From JBAXXL01 sp038206725 (GTDB lineage Bacteria > Bacteroidota > Ignavibacteria > Kapaibacteriales > UBA2268), in NCBI GenBank assembly GCA_038206725.1, contig JBBRAO010000030.1:1-39879 (forward strand): a stretch of DNA of 39,879 nt. Direction: 5' to 3'. A model generated the notes under the pieces. That model saw nothing but the letters and a program-made list of their open reading frames with translations. It was not told where the DNA came from and ran no database searches. Of this stretch, positions 16,403-25,565 are shown piece by piece. Each line of letters begins with the position of its first letter. The first letter of the stretch is position 1. Position numbers and translations under genes: made by a program.

Positions 16403-18454
16403 ATGAAAAATCTAATTAAACTAACTGCAATCTGTTGCGTAGGATTAACCTTAGCGTTAACCGGTTGCAAGAAGGAGAATGCAGAAATGGCAGAAGCCAC
16501 TAAAACAATTGACGTGAAAAATATGGACACAGTCAATTACAAACCGGGCGATGATTTCTATCGCTACGTAAATGGTAATTGGCTTAAAAACAATCCTTGC
16601 CCACCATCGGAAAGCCGCTGGAGTGCTTTCAATGTTTTGGACGAAGAAAACCGCGCAAGAATCAAAGATTTATTTAAAGAAATAGCCGCGAAAGATGCTA
16701 AAAACGGCACCGATGCGCAGAAAATCCGTGATTTCTATAACACCGGTATGGATTCGGTAACTTTAGATAAATTAGGCGCCACACCATTGATGGCCGATTT
16801 GAAAGTAATTGACAATCTTAAAAATGCAGACGAATTACAAAAATACATCGCTGATAACCGCGTTACCGGTATGCAATATATATTCGGTATGTATGCGGGT
16901 GCTGACGAAAAAAACAGTAACACAAATATCGCGAATATATATCAAAGCGGATTAACTCTACCTGAAAGGGACTACTATCTATTAACTGATGATTATTCAA
17001 AAAACATCCGCGCTAAATACTTAGAACATATTGCAAATATGTTTGTACTTACCGGATTGGATAAAGAAGTTGCCAAAACAAACGCTGAATTGGTTTTGAA
17101 AATTGAAACACGTTTGGCTAAAGCTTCTATGTCTATGGCGGAAAAAAGAGATCCTAATAAAACTTACAATAAATTCAATGAGGCTGATTTACAGAAATTA
17201 ACTCCAAACATCAAATGGGATTATTTATGGTCAGCTATGAAAATGCATCCGGGCGAATTAATATGTGGACAACCACTATTCTTCAAAGAAGTGAACAAAA
17301 TGATGAAAGATGTACAGATCGAAGATTGGAAAGTATATCTAAAATGGCATCTTACAACAGATGTGGCGAGTTCGTTAAGTTCAAATTTTGAAAAAGAAAA
17401 CTTCAATTTCTTTAATCGTACATTGTCCGGTCAAAAAGAAATGAGACCTCGTTGGAAAAATATCCAAGACGTCGTTGACGGTGCTCTAAGTGAAGCAGTC
17501 GGCAAATTGTATGTTGAAAAATACTTCCCTCCAAAAGCTAAAGCCAGAATGGATAAGTTAGTAAATAACATCAAAACCGCTTTAGGCGAACACATTCAAA
17601 ACGTAAGCTGGATGAATCCTGCAACTAAAACCAAAGCCATTGAAAAATTGAAAGGTATAACATATAAGATCGGCTATCCTTCAAAATGGAGAGACTATTC
17701 TAAATTAGCAATCAATGATAAATCATATTACGAAAATTTAAAGAACTATTCGAAATTTGAAACCGAATGGAATTTCAGCAAAATCAACAAACCTGTTGAT
17801 AAAACCGAATGGGGAATGAGTCCACAAACAGTTAACGCTTACTTCGATCCATCACAAAACGAAATAGTCTTTCCTGCCGCTATATTACAACCTCCATTCT
17901 TCGATATGGATGCTGACGACGCTGTTAACTATGGCGGTATCGGCGTTGTAATAGGTCACGAATTAACTCACGGATTTGACGATCAAGGCAGACTTTACGA
18001 CAAAAAAGGAAATTTAACCGAATGGTGGTTAGCTGAAGACAGCAAAAACTTTATGGCACAAGCAAAAACTTTAACAGACCAATTCGCCAGCTATAAAATG
18101 CTTGATTCTGTAAAATTGAATGGCGAAATCACATTGGGCGAAAATATTGCTGATTACGGTGGATTATCCGTTTCGATGACTGCTTTCAAAAAGGCTATGA
18201 ATAACAAAGTAGATGCTCCTAAAATAGACGGCTTTACCCCACTCCAACGCTTCTTCATCTCCTATGCGCAAGTATGGAGAAATAACATTACCGACGAAGC
18301 ACTTCGCCGCAGAATAAAAGAAGACGTACATTCACCGGGCGAATACCGTGTGAATGGCGGTATCGTAAACATACCTGAATTCTATCAAGCATTCAACGTA
18401 AAACCTGGTGATAAACTATATTTAGCACCTGAAAAACGCGCCAAAATCTGGTAA
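16403..18454 (+). CDS. pepO: M13 family zinc metallopeptidase (PepO/neprilysin-like lipoprotein)
   Basis: The 683-residue protein has a signal peptide with lipobox LTGC (Cys22), so it is probably anchored to the outer or inner membrane facing the periplasm. An N-terminal M13 domain begins with PGDDFYRYVNGNWL. The catalytic domain has NAYFDP, the zinc motif HELTH (about 518-522) with the catalytic Glu, and GENIADYGGL (about 579) with the third ligand Glu. It ends in a family-typical tail (YLAPEKRAKIW), where the usual Cys-x-x-Trp is Ala-Lys-Ile-Trp. The length is close to the family norm. Such enzymes cleave small peptides. A strong hairpin terminator follows 38 nt after the stop. Confidence 0.95.
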   Translation: MKNLIKLTAICCVGLTLALTGCKKENAEMAEATKTIDVKNMDTVNYKPGDDFYRYVNGNWLKNNPCPPSESRWSAFNVLDEENRARIKDLFKEIAAKDAKNGTDAQKIRDFYNTGMDSVTLDKLGATPLMADLKVIDNLKNADELQKYIADNRVTGMQYIFGMYAGADEKNSNTNIANIYQSGLTLPERDYYLLTDDYSKNIRAKYLEHIANMFVLTGLDKEVAKTNAELVLKIETRLAKASMSMAEKRDPNKTYNKFNEADLQKLTPNIKWDYLWSAMKMHPGELICGQPLFFKEVNKMMKDVQIEDWKVYLKWHLTTDVASSLSSNFEKENFNFFNRTLSGQKEMRPRWKNIQDVVDGALSEAVGKLYVEKYFPPKAKARMDKLVNNIKTALGEHIQNVSWMNPATKTKAIEKLKGITYKIGYPSKWRDYSKLAINDKSYYENLKNYSKFETEWNFSKINKPVDKTEWGMSPQTVNAYFDPSQNEIVFPAAILQPPFFDMDADDAVNYGGIGVVIGHELTHGFDDQGRLYDKKGNLTEWWLAEDSKNFMAQAKTLTDQFASYKMLDSVKLNGEITLGENIADYGGLSVSMTAFKKAMNNKVDAPKIDGFTPLQRFFISYAQVWRNNITDEALRRRIKEDVHSPGEYRVNGGIVNIPEFYQAFNVKPGDKLYLAPEKRAKIW

Positions 18455-18491
18455 CGAACTTCGTTCGATTATTATTTTTAGATGTTAGTTT

Positions 18492-18533
18492 AGATGCCCA
18501 ACGCTTTCAAAGTGTTGGGCATCTGTTTGTTAA
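18492..18533 (+). terminator. Intrinsic terminator after pepO
   Basis: A long stem, AGATGCCCAACGCTTT (18492-18507) against 18509-18524 with a single G-T pair, is followed by GTTTGTTAAT. The inner bases must open to form a loop. Its core resembles the hairpin after rpsA (CAAAGTGTTGG). Confidence 0.7.
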
Positions 18534-18774
18534 TCCAACTTTCTTCTTTCTTCTTTATATCGTTACAAACATCCCAATTTATGAATAAAAGATGGGTTCT
18601 CCCCTTTGTTCAGAGTAATTGTATTCTTTTCGCCATTTCAGCTCTGATCAATGGCAGGCTCTTTACTCTCAATTTTTCAATTTTTTTTTAAAAATAATTG
18701 GAGAAATATTTTTCCAAACTAAGAATTTTTCTTAAATTAGTAGATATATTTTTACGAAATTTTAGGAAATTATT
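18534..18774. other. Gene-free leader of the ammonia-lyase gene
   Basis: Together with the preceding terminator this makes a 320-base interval between pepO and the ammonia-lyase gene. A short open frame starting inside the hairpin (18494) looks non-coding: it begins within the terminator stem and lacks a ribosome-binding site. I see no convincing promoter. The only clear signal is AGGA (18764-18767), 7 nt before the ATG at 18775. Confidence 0.5.
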
Positions 18775-20301
18775 ATGAATAATGTAATTTTAAACGGTGC
18801 GTCCCTAACTATAGAAAAAGTAGTGGATGTAGCCAGAAACAAAGCCCACGTGGAACTATCCTCAGAATCTAAAGAAAGAATTAATACTTGCCGCGGTTTA
18901 TTAGAACGCAAATTAGCTAATCGAGAAATTATGTACGGCACAAATACAGGTATCGGTGAATTTTCGGAAACTATTTTGGAAGACGCGGATATACTTGATT
19001 TTCAAAAATACTTGATATATAACCATTCCGCGGGTATTGGCGAACCGGTAATCGAAGAATTCGTTCGCGGTGCAATGACAGGCAGAAGTAATGTCCACGC
19101 TCACGGCAATTCCGGTTGTCGCTTGGATATAACACAAACATTTATCGAAATGCTGAATAAAGGTGTTACTCCTGTAGTCTGCAATAAAGGAAGTGTTGGC
19201 GCGTGCGGCGATTTGGCTCCTATGTCACAAATTGCGTTACTTATGATGGGCGAAGGCGAAGCATTTTACCAAGGCGAACGTCTGCCGGGCAAAGTCGCTT
19301 TGGAACGCGCTGGTATTCCAATTCCCGGTTTAATGGCGCGCGACGGTTTAGCCGCTATAAACGGTTCCAATTTATTGACCGCTATGAGTGCAATCCATAT
19401 TTACGACTTCAACCGCTTGATGAAGACCGCCGAAATAGCCGCGGCTATGTCGTTGGAAGCACTAAAAGCTAATATGAAGCCATATATGGAACAAGTTCAC
19501 ACTATTCGTGGTTTTGCGGGTTCAGTACGTTCCGCCGCCGCAATTAGGAAACTTATTGAAGGTAGCGATATCTTAGCAGGCAAAGTAAAAACTAAAGTTC
19601 AAGATGCTTATTCGATGCGCTCGACACCGCAAATCATCGGAGCGGCACACGATGCTTGCCGTTATGCGCGTAGTCAAGTTGAAATAGAATTGAATGGCGT
19701 CGGCGACAACCCGATTTTCATCCCTGAAACAAATACAGTATTGACAGGTGCAAACTTCCAGGGCGTCCCTGTTTCATTGCCAATGGATATGGCCGGCTCA
19801 ACTGTAACAATGGTCTGTGTGCTTAGTGAACGCCGTTTGAACCGCTTGCTCAATCCTTCTTTAAGCGTTGGATTACCACCGTTTTTGTCAACTAATCCGG
19901 GCAAATTCTCGGGTATGATGCTAAGTCAATATACCGCCGATATGCTTATTGTTGAACAACGCATTTTATCCGCTCCGGCTTATATTCAATCCATACCCGC
20001 CGCCGCCGATCAAGAAGATTTCGTTTCGATGGGTATGAATACTGCACTTAAAAATTGTCAAATTTTAGATAATGCTTACGGTATAGTCGGCATCGAGCTT
20101 ATGGCCGCCGCGCAGGCGTTGGACATTCGTAAATTCAATAATGGTAATGGCGTGAAAAAAGCAGTCGAAATAATCCGCGATCATATTGATTTCTTGGATA
20201 TTGACCGTCCACTCTATAATGACCATAATACAATGAAGGCTTTAGTCCGCTCGGGTGCAATTTTGGACGCTGTAGAAGCCTTAGTAGGAAGTTTAGAATA
20301 A
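18775..20301 (+). CDS. hutH: Histidine/aromatic amino acid ammonia-lyase family (Cys-type MIO tripeptide)
   Basis: The 508-residue protein belongs to the MIO-dependent lyase family (HAL/PAL/TAL and related aminomutases), which eliminate ammonia from amino acids. YGTNTGIGEF holds the catalytic-base Tyr, NHSAGIGEP corresponds to the substrate-selectivity loop, and ADQEDFVSMG keeps the Glu that in histidine lyases replaces the Gln of phenylalanine lyases. The self-cyclising cofactor tripeptide is Ala-Cys-Gly (residues 143-145, in GSVGACGDLAP; codons GCG TGC GGC at 19201-19209) instead of the usual Ala-Ser-Gly. The length fits HAL. The Glu favours histidine, but the loop is NH rather than the usual SH, so substrate is not certain. 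No hutU, hutI or hutG is adjacent. AGGA lies 7 nt before the ATG. Confidence 0.88.
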   Translation: MNNVILNGASLTIEKVVDVARNKAHVELSSESKERINTCRGLLERKLANREIMYGTNTGIGEFSETILEDADILDFQKYLIYNHSAGIGEPVIEEFVRGAMTGRSNVHAHGNSGCRLDITQTFIEMLNKGVTPVVCNKGSVGACGDLAPMSQIALLMMGEGEAFYQGERLPGKVALERAGIPIPGLMARDGLAAINGSNLLTAMSAIHIYDFNRLMKTAEIAAAMSLEALKANMKPYMEQVHTIRGFAGSVRSAAAIRKLIEGSDILAGKVKTKVQDAYSMRSTPQIIGAAHDACRYARSQVEIELNGVGDNPIFIPETNTVLTGANFQGVPVSLPMDMAGSTVTMVCVLSERRLNRLLNPSLSVGLPPFLSTNPGKFSGMMLSQYTADMLIVEQRILSAPAYIQSIPAAADQEDFVSMGMNTALKNCQILDNAYGIVGIELMAAAQALDIRKFNNGNGVKKAVEIIRDHIDFLDIDRPLYNDHNTMKALVRSGAILDAVEALVGSLE

Positions 20302-20389
20302 TACAATTAGCTTCAATTAACATTTGCAAAATAATATTTAGTCTAAACTAACGTCAATTGAATATGTTTTATTTTTAAAATAATGAATA

Positions 20390-20779
20390 ATGGATAATAT
20401 AAAAGATTTGCCGAGTGTTGTATTAAACACAGAAATTAACGGCGCAAAAGAACGAGATAATATAGTTATAACTGAAAGAGCTATTACAGAAATAAAAAGA
20501 ATTTACGAAGAGAAAAACGTACCTTCCGATTATATGTTAAGAATTGATGTTGAAAGCGGCGGTTGCTCGGGTGTACATCATATTTTGGGCTTTGATAACG
20601 AGATTAGCGAAGCAACAGACAAAACATTCGACGCCGCAGGCTTAGCTATTGTAATTAACAGAACAAGCCTTTTCAGATTGCAAAGTACAACAATTGACTA
20701 TATAAATGATATAAACGGTAGTGGATTTATTTTTGACAACCCTTTTGTAAGTACCGGTTGCAGTGGTTGTAGTAATTAA
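20390..20779 (+). CDS. A-type iron-sulfur carrier (IscA/HesB/ErpA family), variant C-terminus
   Basis: The 129-residue protein carries the HesB/IscA fold: ITERAITEIKRI, then LRIDVESGGCSG with the first conserved Cys59, then a Gly-Ser-Gly-Phe strand and DNPFVSTGCSGCSN at the end. Family members receive and deliver Fe-S clusters using Cys residues in a C-(x)about 64-C-x-C pattern. Here the last two are Cys124 and Cys127, a C-x2-C rather than C-x-C, and the usual Gly-Ser-Phe tail is missing. An N-terminal extension of about 22 residues precedes the domain. It lies 14 nt upstream of the superoxide dismutase gene, so the two are probably co-transcribed, which suits a link between Fe-S supply and oxidative stress. 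Confidence 0.85.
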   Translation: MDNIKDLPSVVLNTEINGAKERDNIVITERAITEIKRIYEEKNVPSDYMLRIDVESGGCSGVHHILGFDNEISEATDKTFDAAGLAIVINRTSLFRLQSTTIDYINDINGSGFIFDNPFVSTGCSGCSN

Positions 20780-20793
20780 TAATAGGAACTATT

Positions 20794-21369
20794 ATGGGAT
20801 TTAAATTAATTGATTTACCTTATAATAAAAGCGATTTCGGCGATGCATTAACTGCTGAATCCTTTGATTATCACTATGGAAAACATTTACAAGCGTATGT
20901 AAATAATACTAATAACTTGATTACAGGAACAGAATTCGAAAATATGCCTTTGTTAGACATAATTCAAAAATCATCCGGCGGTTTATATAATAACTCCGCT
21001 CAGATTTTTAATCACGAATTCTTTTTCAATGAAATATCACCTGTCAAAACTGAACCTGATAAAAAAACACTTGAATTAATCGATATGAACTTCGGTTCTA
21101 TTAATAAATTCAAAGAAGAATTCTCACTAAAAGCCACCACTTTGTTTGGCTCAGGTTGGTGCTGGTTAGTACAATTAGCTGATGGAAAATTGGCTATCGA
21201 ACAGTATTTCAATGCTGATACACCAGTAAAATATGGCAAAAAGCCAATTCTTACATTGGATGTATGGGAACACGCGTATTATATTGACTATCGTAATGCC
21301 CGCCCAAATTTCATAGCAAAATTCTTCGATCTGATTAATTGGAATTTTGTTAGCAAACAATTGCATTAA
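20794..21369 (+). CDS. sodB: Fe/Mn superoxide dismutase
   Basis: The 191-residue cytoplasmic enzyme converts superoxide to hydrogen peroxide and oxygen. The four metal ligands are visible: His27 in YHYGKH, His74 in NHEFFF, and Asp156 and His160 in LDVWEHAYY. GSGWCWLV and the YYIDYRNARP segment are also conserved. The NHEFFF form, where NHxFYW or similar is usual, is a small variation. Metal preference (Fe or Mn) cannot be decided with certainty from sequence alone; overall it looks more like the Fe type. AGGA at 20784-20787 supports the ATG at 20794. A perfect terminator ends the unit 12 nt after the stop. Confidence 0.95.
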   Translation: MGFKLIDLPYNKSDFGDALTAESFDYHYGKHLQAYVNNTNNLITGTEFENMPLLDIIQKSSGGLYNNSAQIFNHEFFFNEISPVKTEPDKKTLELIDMNFGSINKFKEEFSLKATTLFGSGWCWLVQLADGKLAIEQYFNADTPVKYGKKPILTLDVWEHAYYIDYRNARPNFIAKFFDLINWNFVSKQLH

Positions 21370-21381
21370 TTTACTTTATTT

Positions 21382-21416
21382 AAAACAATGCCATAATTCA
21401 TTATGGCATTGTTTTT
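21382..21416 (+). terminator. Intrinsic terminator after sodB
   Basis: A perfect 15-bp stem, AAAACAATGCCATAA (21382-21396) against 21401-21415, with the tetraloop TTCA and a T-run built into its 3' arm. This is the strongest terminator in the window. It lies about 20 nt before the folP start. Confidence 0.85.
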
Positions 21417-21435
21417 ATAATATTTATTGGTTGAT

Positions 21436-22233
21436 ATGAACCCTTTTCCCAAAATAATGGGTATCTTGAACCTTACACCGGATTCATTTTCGGACGGAGG
21501 CAAATATTATGCTCATAATAGCGCAGTAAAACACGCTATTTCAATGATTGAAGCCGGAGCCGACATCATTGACATCGGAGGCGAAAGTACGCGTCCCGGT
21601 GCTCCCGAGGTCAGCCAAGAAGAGGAACTCAATCGAGTAATTCCAATAGTTAAAGAATTGAAATCGCTTTACCCTAATTTGGCACTTTCAATTGATACGA
21701 CAAAATCGAAAGTTGCACTTGAAGCCTTAAAATTAGGTGCCGATATAATCAACGATATTAGCGGTTTGCAGTTTGACGATAAGATTGCCCAATATGTTGC
21801 AGAATTCGAAAAAGCGTTGATAATTATGCATATCAAAGGTGTTCCCCGTAATATGCAAATTGAGCCTGAGTACGATGATTGCACTCAAGAAGTTTACGAT
21901 TTTCTACAGAATAAGATCAGTATCGCACGAAGTTTCGGTGTAAAAAATGTAATAGCCGATATAGGAATCGGCTTTGGAAAAACCTATCAGAACAATTGGG
22001 AGTTACTCAGAAACTTGAGCAAATTCGAAGAATTAAACGTTCCAATCGCTTTAGGTATATCGCGTAAATCGTTCATAGGGAAAATGTTTAATATTGACGA
22101 AGCTTCCGATAGAGATTTCGAAACAGCTCTAATCCACTCTCTACTACTCAATAAAAAAGTTGATATTATTCGGGTACACAATGTGGAAATTAATAAGAAA
22201 ATAAGGGATATTTATAACATTCTGAATATCTAA
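21436..22233 (+). CDS. folP: Dihydropteroate synthase
   Basis: The 265-residue TIM-barrel enzyme joins p-aminobenzoate to the pterin pyrophosphate in folate synthesis and is the sulfonamide target. Signatures in order: MGILNLTPDSFSDGG at the N-terminus, IDIGGESTRPGA, LSIDTTKSKVA, GADIINDISGL, IGIGFGKT, GISRKSFIG and IRVHNV at the end. Two small departures from the usual motifs are DIGIGFGK (Ile for Pro after the pterin-binding Asp) and RVHNV (Asn for Asp). The ATG at 21436 gives a standard N-terminus; a TTG at 21427 would add three residues. Its stop lies 2 nt from the stop of the convergent helicase gene with no terminator between. Confidence 0.95.
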   Translation: MNPFPKIMGILNLTPDSFSDGGKYYAHNSAVKHAISMIEAGADIIDIGGESTRPGAPEVSQEEELNRVIPIVKELKSLYPNLALSIDTTKSKVALEALKLGADIINDISGLQFDDKIAQYVAEFEKALIIMHIKGVPRNMQIEPEYDDCTQEVYDFLQNKISIARSFGVKNVIADIGIGFGKTYQNNWELLRNLSKFEELNVPIALGISRKSFIGKMFNIDEASDRDFETALIHSLLLNKKVDIIRVHNVEINKKIRDIYNILNI

Positions 22234-22235
22234 TT

Positions 22236-25200
22236 TTAGCCCAAATCTTCCATTCTTACAAAAGCTGATTTTTCTTTATGAAATTCAATGAGTTTTCTGT
22301 AAACTTTGCTATGGTTTAATGTATCTTCATTACCTAATATGATTAAATTCTCTTTGGCTCTTGTCAAAGCTACATTCAACTTCCTATCAATAGTCTCCCC
22401 TTCTGTTTCAAATTCAGAAACAATGTTCTCCATTTCCTTTGGTCTATTAACCGCAAAAGATATCAAGATTATATCTTTTTCGCTCCCTTGGAAGCGCTCT
22501 ACCGTATCAACCAATATTTTATTTTGGTACTCGGGCGCGAGACGTTTGCGAATTTCTGAGCATTGAAGCCGGAAAGGAGCTATTATTCCTAAATTATTTT
22601 CCACATACTCCTGACCATAGCGCATTGCGAATAAAGAAGTTATTTTAGCTATCAGTTCAGCTTCTGCAATATTCATTTTTGATAATTGCTCAGATTTTGA
22701 AGATATAAATAAACTACGATGTTGATTCAAGGTCAGCTCTAATGTTGTTAAGTCCTTGGAAATAAACAATGGTCTGGATAATGTTTGTTTTTCATTATGA
22801 TAAACTTCCAGAGCGTTTGCGTAGAAATTGATATTAGGAAACTCCTGAATATCTTTGTGCATCCTCGCTTGATGGGTTAACATTCCATAAGCGTTGTCCC
22901 AAGAATTCATCTTACAGAGTTTTAAAAGTCTGGAAAACAGCGATGCGCTTAAATCCGTCAGTTCAATTTCATTTAAAGATTTATCACTCACAAGGCTATG
23001 CTCCTTTTCTTGAAGAACGACTGCAGGAAGCTGTTTTTCGTCTCCAATTAAAATGAATCGGTCAAACTCAGAAAGGAAGCCTGTAAGCTGATTCTCGACT
23101 ATTTGAGCCGATTCGTCAATAATTACGGTATTGAATTTCTTGAGTTCGAAAAGCTCTGTGTTATTGGCTACAAAGGAAGTTGTTGCACAAAAAACTCTAG
23201 TCTTTTTAATTTGCTTATAGCTTTCGTTTAAACTTTTTTGCCAAACGATTTCAGAAAGAGTGTTTTCTTTATAAACTGATGACTCTTTGGAACCTAAACG
23301 AATAAAGGGAATTTCCGAACTCGTGTTTTTTAACGCACCGCAGATCTCATCGACGGCTCTATTTGTATAAGCTAAAAGCAATACATTTTCGGAAGTCTCA
23401 TCGTATATATATTTAACAAGATAGCGGAGCATATATGATGTTTTTCCGGTACCGGGTGGTCCTTGAATCAGGTAATAGTCTTTTGCTGAGATAGCTTGTT
23501 TAAGTAGCTCGTTTTGCTTTGCCGACAACTCTTTATATCCGATAAAATCTACCGCTTGAAATTGAGGTTCCCTTGCTCCCATAATTAAATCACGATAAGG
23601 TTTATCGGTCTTGATAAATCCGGAAAATAGTTTTAAGTTCTTTTTATAAAGTGAATCAGAGTTATCCGATGCTATGTTCCAAAACTCCGTTTCCATTAAA
23701 AGTGATTCTTTAATCATTTTATTTCTTAGAGTTATGGTTATGAAATCATTATTGATTTCTTTTACAGCGGCTTTAATAATTTGTTCATTATATATTTTTT
23801 TTTCGGTGCTATATGGATATAATATTACTGAATCACCATACCTAATAGAGTTGTTACTCTCTAACGAAAAGCTAAAACTCAAGTACCCTTTTTCAAAATC
23901 GCATTTATCATTTAATATTTGAACCTTATTTATTATATTTGGATTATCAGATATGCCGGTCATATTCCACAATGCATTAGCAGCTTTAGTTGAGTTTTTT
24001 GTATAGGCTCCTATGTTTGAAGCGGCGATTTCTCGAAACATAAATGCAATATTTTTGAAGAAATAAGATTTTTCAACATCAGTTAATCTATCCAAATTTA
24101 AGGAGAAGTTGAATACATCACTCTCAACGTAACTTGGAACGCTACCGATTTTATTGGGGCGAAGATTAAATATCTCTTCATAATTATCTTCAGAAATTTG
24201 TTTTTCTAATGCAGTTATACAATTCCGAGCGTGTATAACTTCTTGCTTGTTTTTAAATATATTTGGCGCCGCTCTCAGAGGTGATTTTGGACTCGAAGAA
24301 TAAAGAATAGTAGTAGTTCCTGTTCTTTTTTCGAAGGCGGTATCTAAAAGCAGATTATAGCAGGTCGTCTGAGCTAAGTGATTCATCCATAAGCCGGTTT
24401 TTACGCCTATTGATTTATTCTTATAGTAGTAATCCAACGATGGAGCTTTACCTGACTTCAATTCAATTATATTTTTTTTATCGGGATTTTCATCGAATTC
24501 CTGAAGTAAGTCCAAACGTCCTTTAATGCCGTAAATTGGTGAAATAAAGGAAGGTTCAACGGACAGATTTCCGCTTTTTAATTCCGGCATCAACGTTCTT
24601 AGGCTTTCGAAATGAATAGCGGCGCTTTCGCGTAATAGTCTCGATTCGTTAGGCTTACTAATAGCTAAAGCAAAGCTTGAAATTGGTTTTTGTAAAAGTG
24701 ATTTTTCGAAAACAGAATTGAAATCAATGAACATATCTCTTATAAGTTCGTCGAATAATGTATTAATTACATTTCCAAGAACGAGACTTTTGGAAATACG
24801 GTCACGGCTTAGTTTTTTTAAAAAATATAGGTTGACGTTAATTCCAATTGAGTCAAAACATTCTGCTATATCAGTAGCATCTATCATATAGTCAGGTTCT
24901 AAAACTACTATCGAGTCTTTACCTGCTGTTATGATAGTAGTTTGCCCATAAACCATTTGAACTGAGAAGAGCTTTATCTTGGCTCCCTTCCAGGCGATAT
25001 CGTATAAATCGCTCCAAATATCATATAGTTTGAAGATTACTATTTCATTATTGTCATTTCTACACTCAAATAAAGCACTTTGACTCTTTGTGATTTTTTT
25101 ATTTTCTATGATAAGTGTTATATCATCTAAATAATTCTCTTTTTCTAAATTAACCTTTGAATAAGCAGTCAATTTTGAATTTTTATTCAATTTCGATTGA

Positions 25201-25559
25201 TTTCTAATAGAAGAATCACCACTGAGTTTCTCCAGGAATTTTGCTGTAGTATATAATATAAACTCAATGTCGTCCGAAGAGCAGTATAACTGGAAATTAC
25301 TTTTGGTTAAACGAAGATAAAAGGAATATGATAACCTTAAACGAGTTTCCAGTTCTTTACTTAAACTATATTCGCCGGATATGTAATTCAATTTTGAAAC
25401 AAAGTTAGAAAAATACTTTTTTTCTTTAGAACATATCTCGTTTACCAATTGATTAATAATAGCGAATGTATCTGAAAATAAGATAGGCGGATTTAATTCC
25501 GCCTTATCTAAATTATCAATTAATTCTTCGAGAGTATTTTTATAAACTTCAAAATTCAT
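22236..25559 (-). CDS. Dna2-like protein: PD-(D/E)xK nuclease fused to SF1B helicase
   Basis: The 1107-residue protein combines an N-terminal Cas4/RecB-type nuclease with a C-terminal UPF1/Dna2-type helicase. Nuclease residues are in KGRLDLLQEF (about 346), IELKSGKAPS (about 366) and HLAQTTCYNLLL. The helicase has GPPGTGKTSYM (about 698), VIIDESAQ (about 815), GDEKQLPAV (about 843), VERFQGSEKDI (about 1023) and LNVALTRAKENL (about 1060). Eukaryotic Dna2 has a Cys cluster for a 4Fe-4S centre around the nuclease; I do not see the C-x2-C-x5-C group after it, so the cluster is probably absent. The start lies 6 nt after the recJ stop, so both are likely one operon for DNA end processing. The precise role is inferred. 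Confidence 0.85.
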   Translation of the reverse strand: MNFEVYKNTLEELIDNLDKAELNPPILFSDTFAIINQLVNEICSKEKKYFSNFVSKLNYISGEYSLSKELETRLRLSYSFYLRLTKSNFQLYCSSDDIEFILYTTAKFLEKLSGDSSIRNQSKLNKNSKLTAYSKVNLEKENYLDDITLIIENKKITKSQSALFECRNDNNEIVIFKLYDIWSDLYDIAWKGAKIKLFSVQMVYGQTTIITAGKDSIVVLEPDYMIDATDIAECFDSIGINVNLYFLKKLSRDRISKSLVLGNVINTLFDELIRDMFIDFNSVFEKSLLQKPISSFALAISKPNESRLLRESAAIHFESLRTLMPELKSGNLSVEPSFISPIYGIKGRLDLLQEFDENPDKKNIIELKSGKAPSLDYYYKNKSIGVKTGLWMNHLAQTTCYNLLLDTAFEKRTGTTTILYSSSPKSPLRAAPNIFKNKQEVIHARNCITALEKQISEDNYEEIFNLRPNKIGSVPSYVESDVFNFSLNLDRLTDVEKSYFFKNIAFMFREIAASNIGAYTKNSTKAANALWNMTGISDNPNIINKVQILNDKCDFEKGYLSFSFSLESNNSIRYGDSVILYPYSTEKKIYNEQIIKAAVKEINNDFITITLRNKMIKESLLMETEFWNIASDNSDSLYKKNLKLFSGFIKTDKPYRDLIMGAREPQFQAVDFIGYKELSAKQNELLKQAISAKDYYLIQGPPGTGKTSYMLRYLVKYIYDETSENVLLLAYTNRAVDEICGALKNTSSEIPFIRLGSKESSVYKENTLSEIVWQKSLNESYKQIKKTRVFCATTSFVANNTELFELKKFNTVIIDESAQIVENQLTGFLSEFDRFILIGDEKQLPAVVLQEKEHSLVSDKSLNEIELTDLSASLFSRLLKLCKMNSWDNAYGMLTHQARMHKDIQEFPNINFYANALEVYHNEKQTLSRPLFISKDLTTLELTLNQHRSLFISSKSEQLSKMNIAEAELIAKITSLFAMRYGQEYVENNLGIIAPFRLQCSEIRKRLAPEYQNKILVDTVERFQGSEKDIILISFAVNRPKEMENIVSEFETEGETIDRKLNVALTRAKENLIILGNEDTLNHSKVYRKLIEFHKEKSAFVRMEDLG

Positions 25560-25565
25560 ATTTAT

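Noticed and set aside
18494..18691. 65-codon open frame after pepO
   Set aside because: It begins inside the pepO terminator stem, has no ribosome-binding site and no family resemblance.
22236..25559. Cas4-like nuclease as sign of a CRISPR or defence locus
   Set aside because: There is no repeat array and no cas gene nearby; the nuclease is fused to a Dna2-type helicase and linked to recJ.
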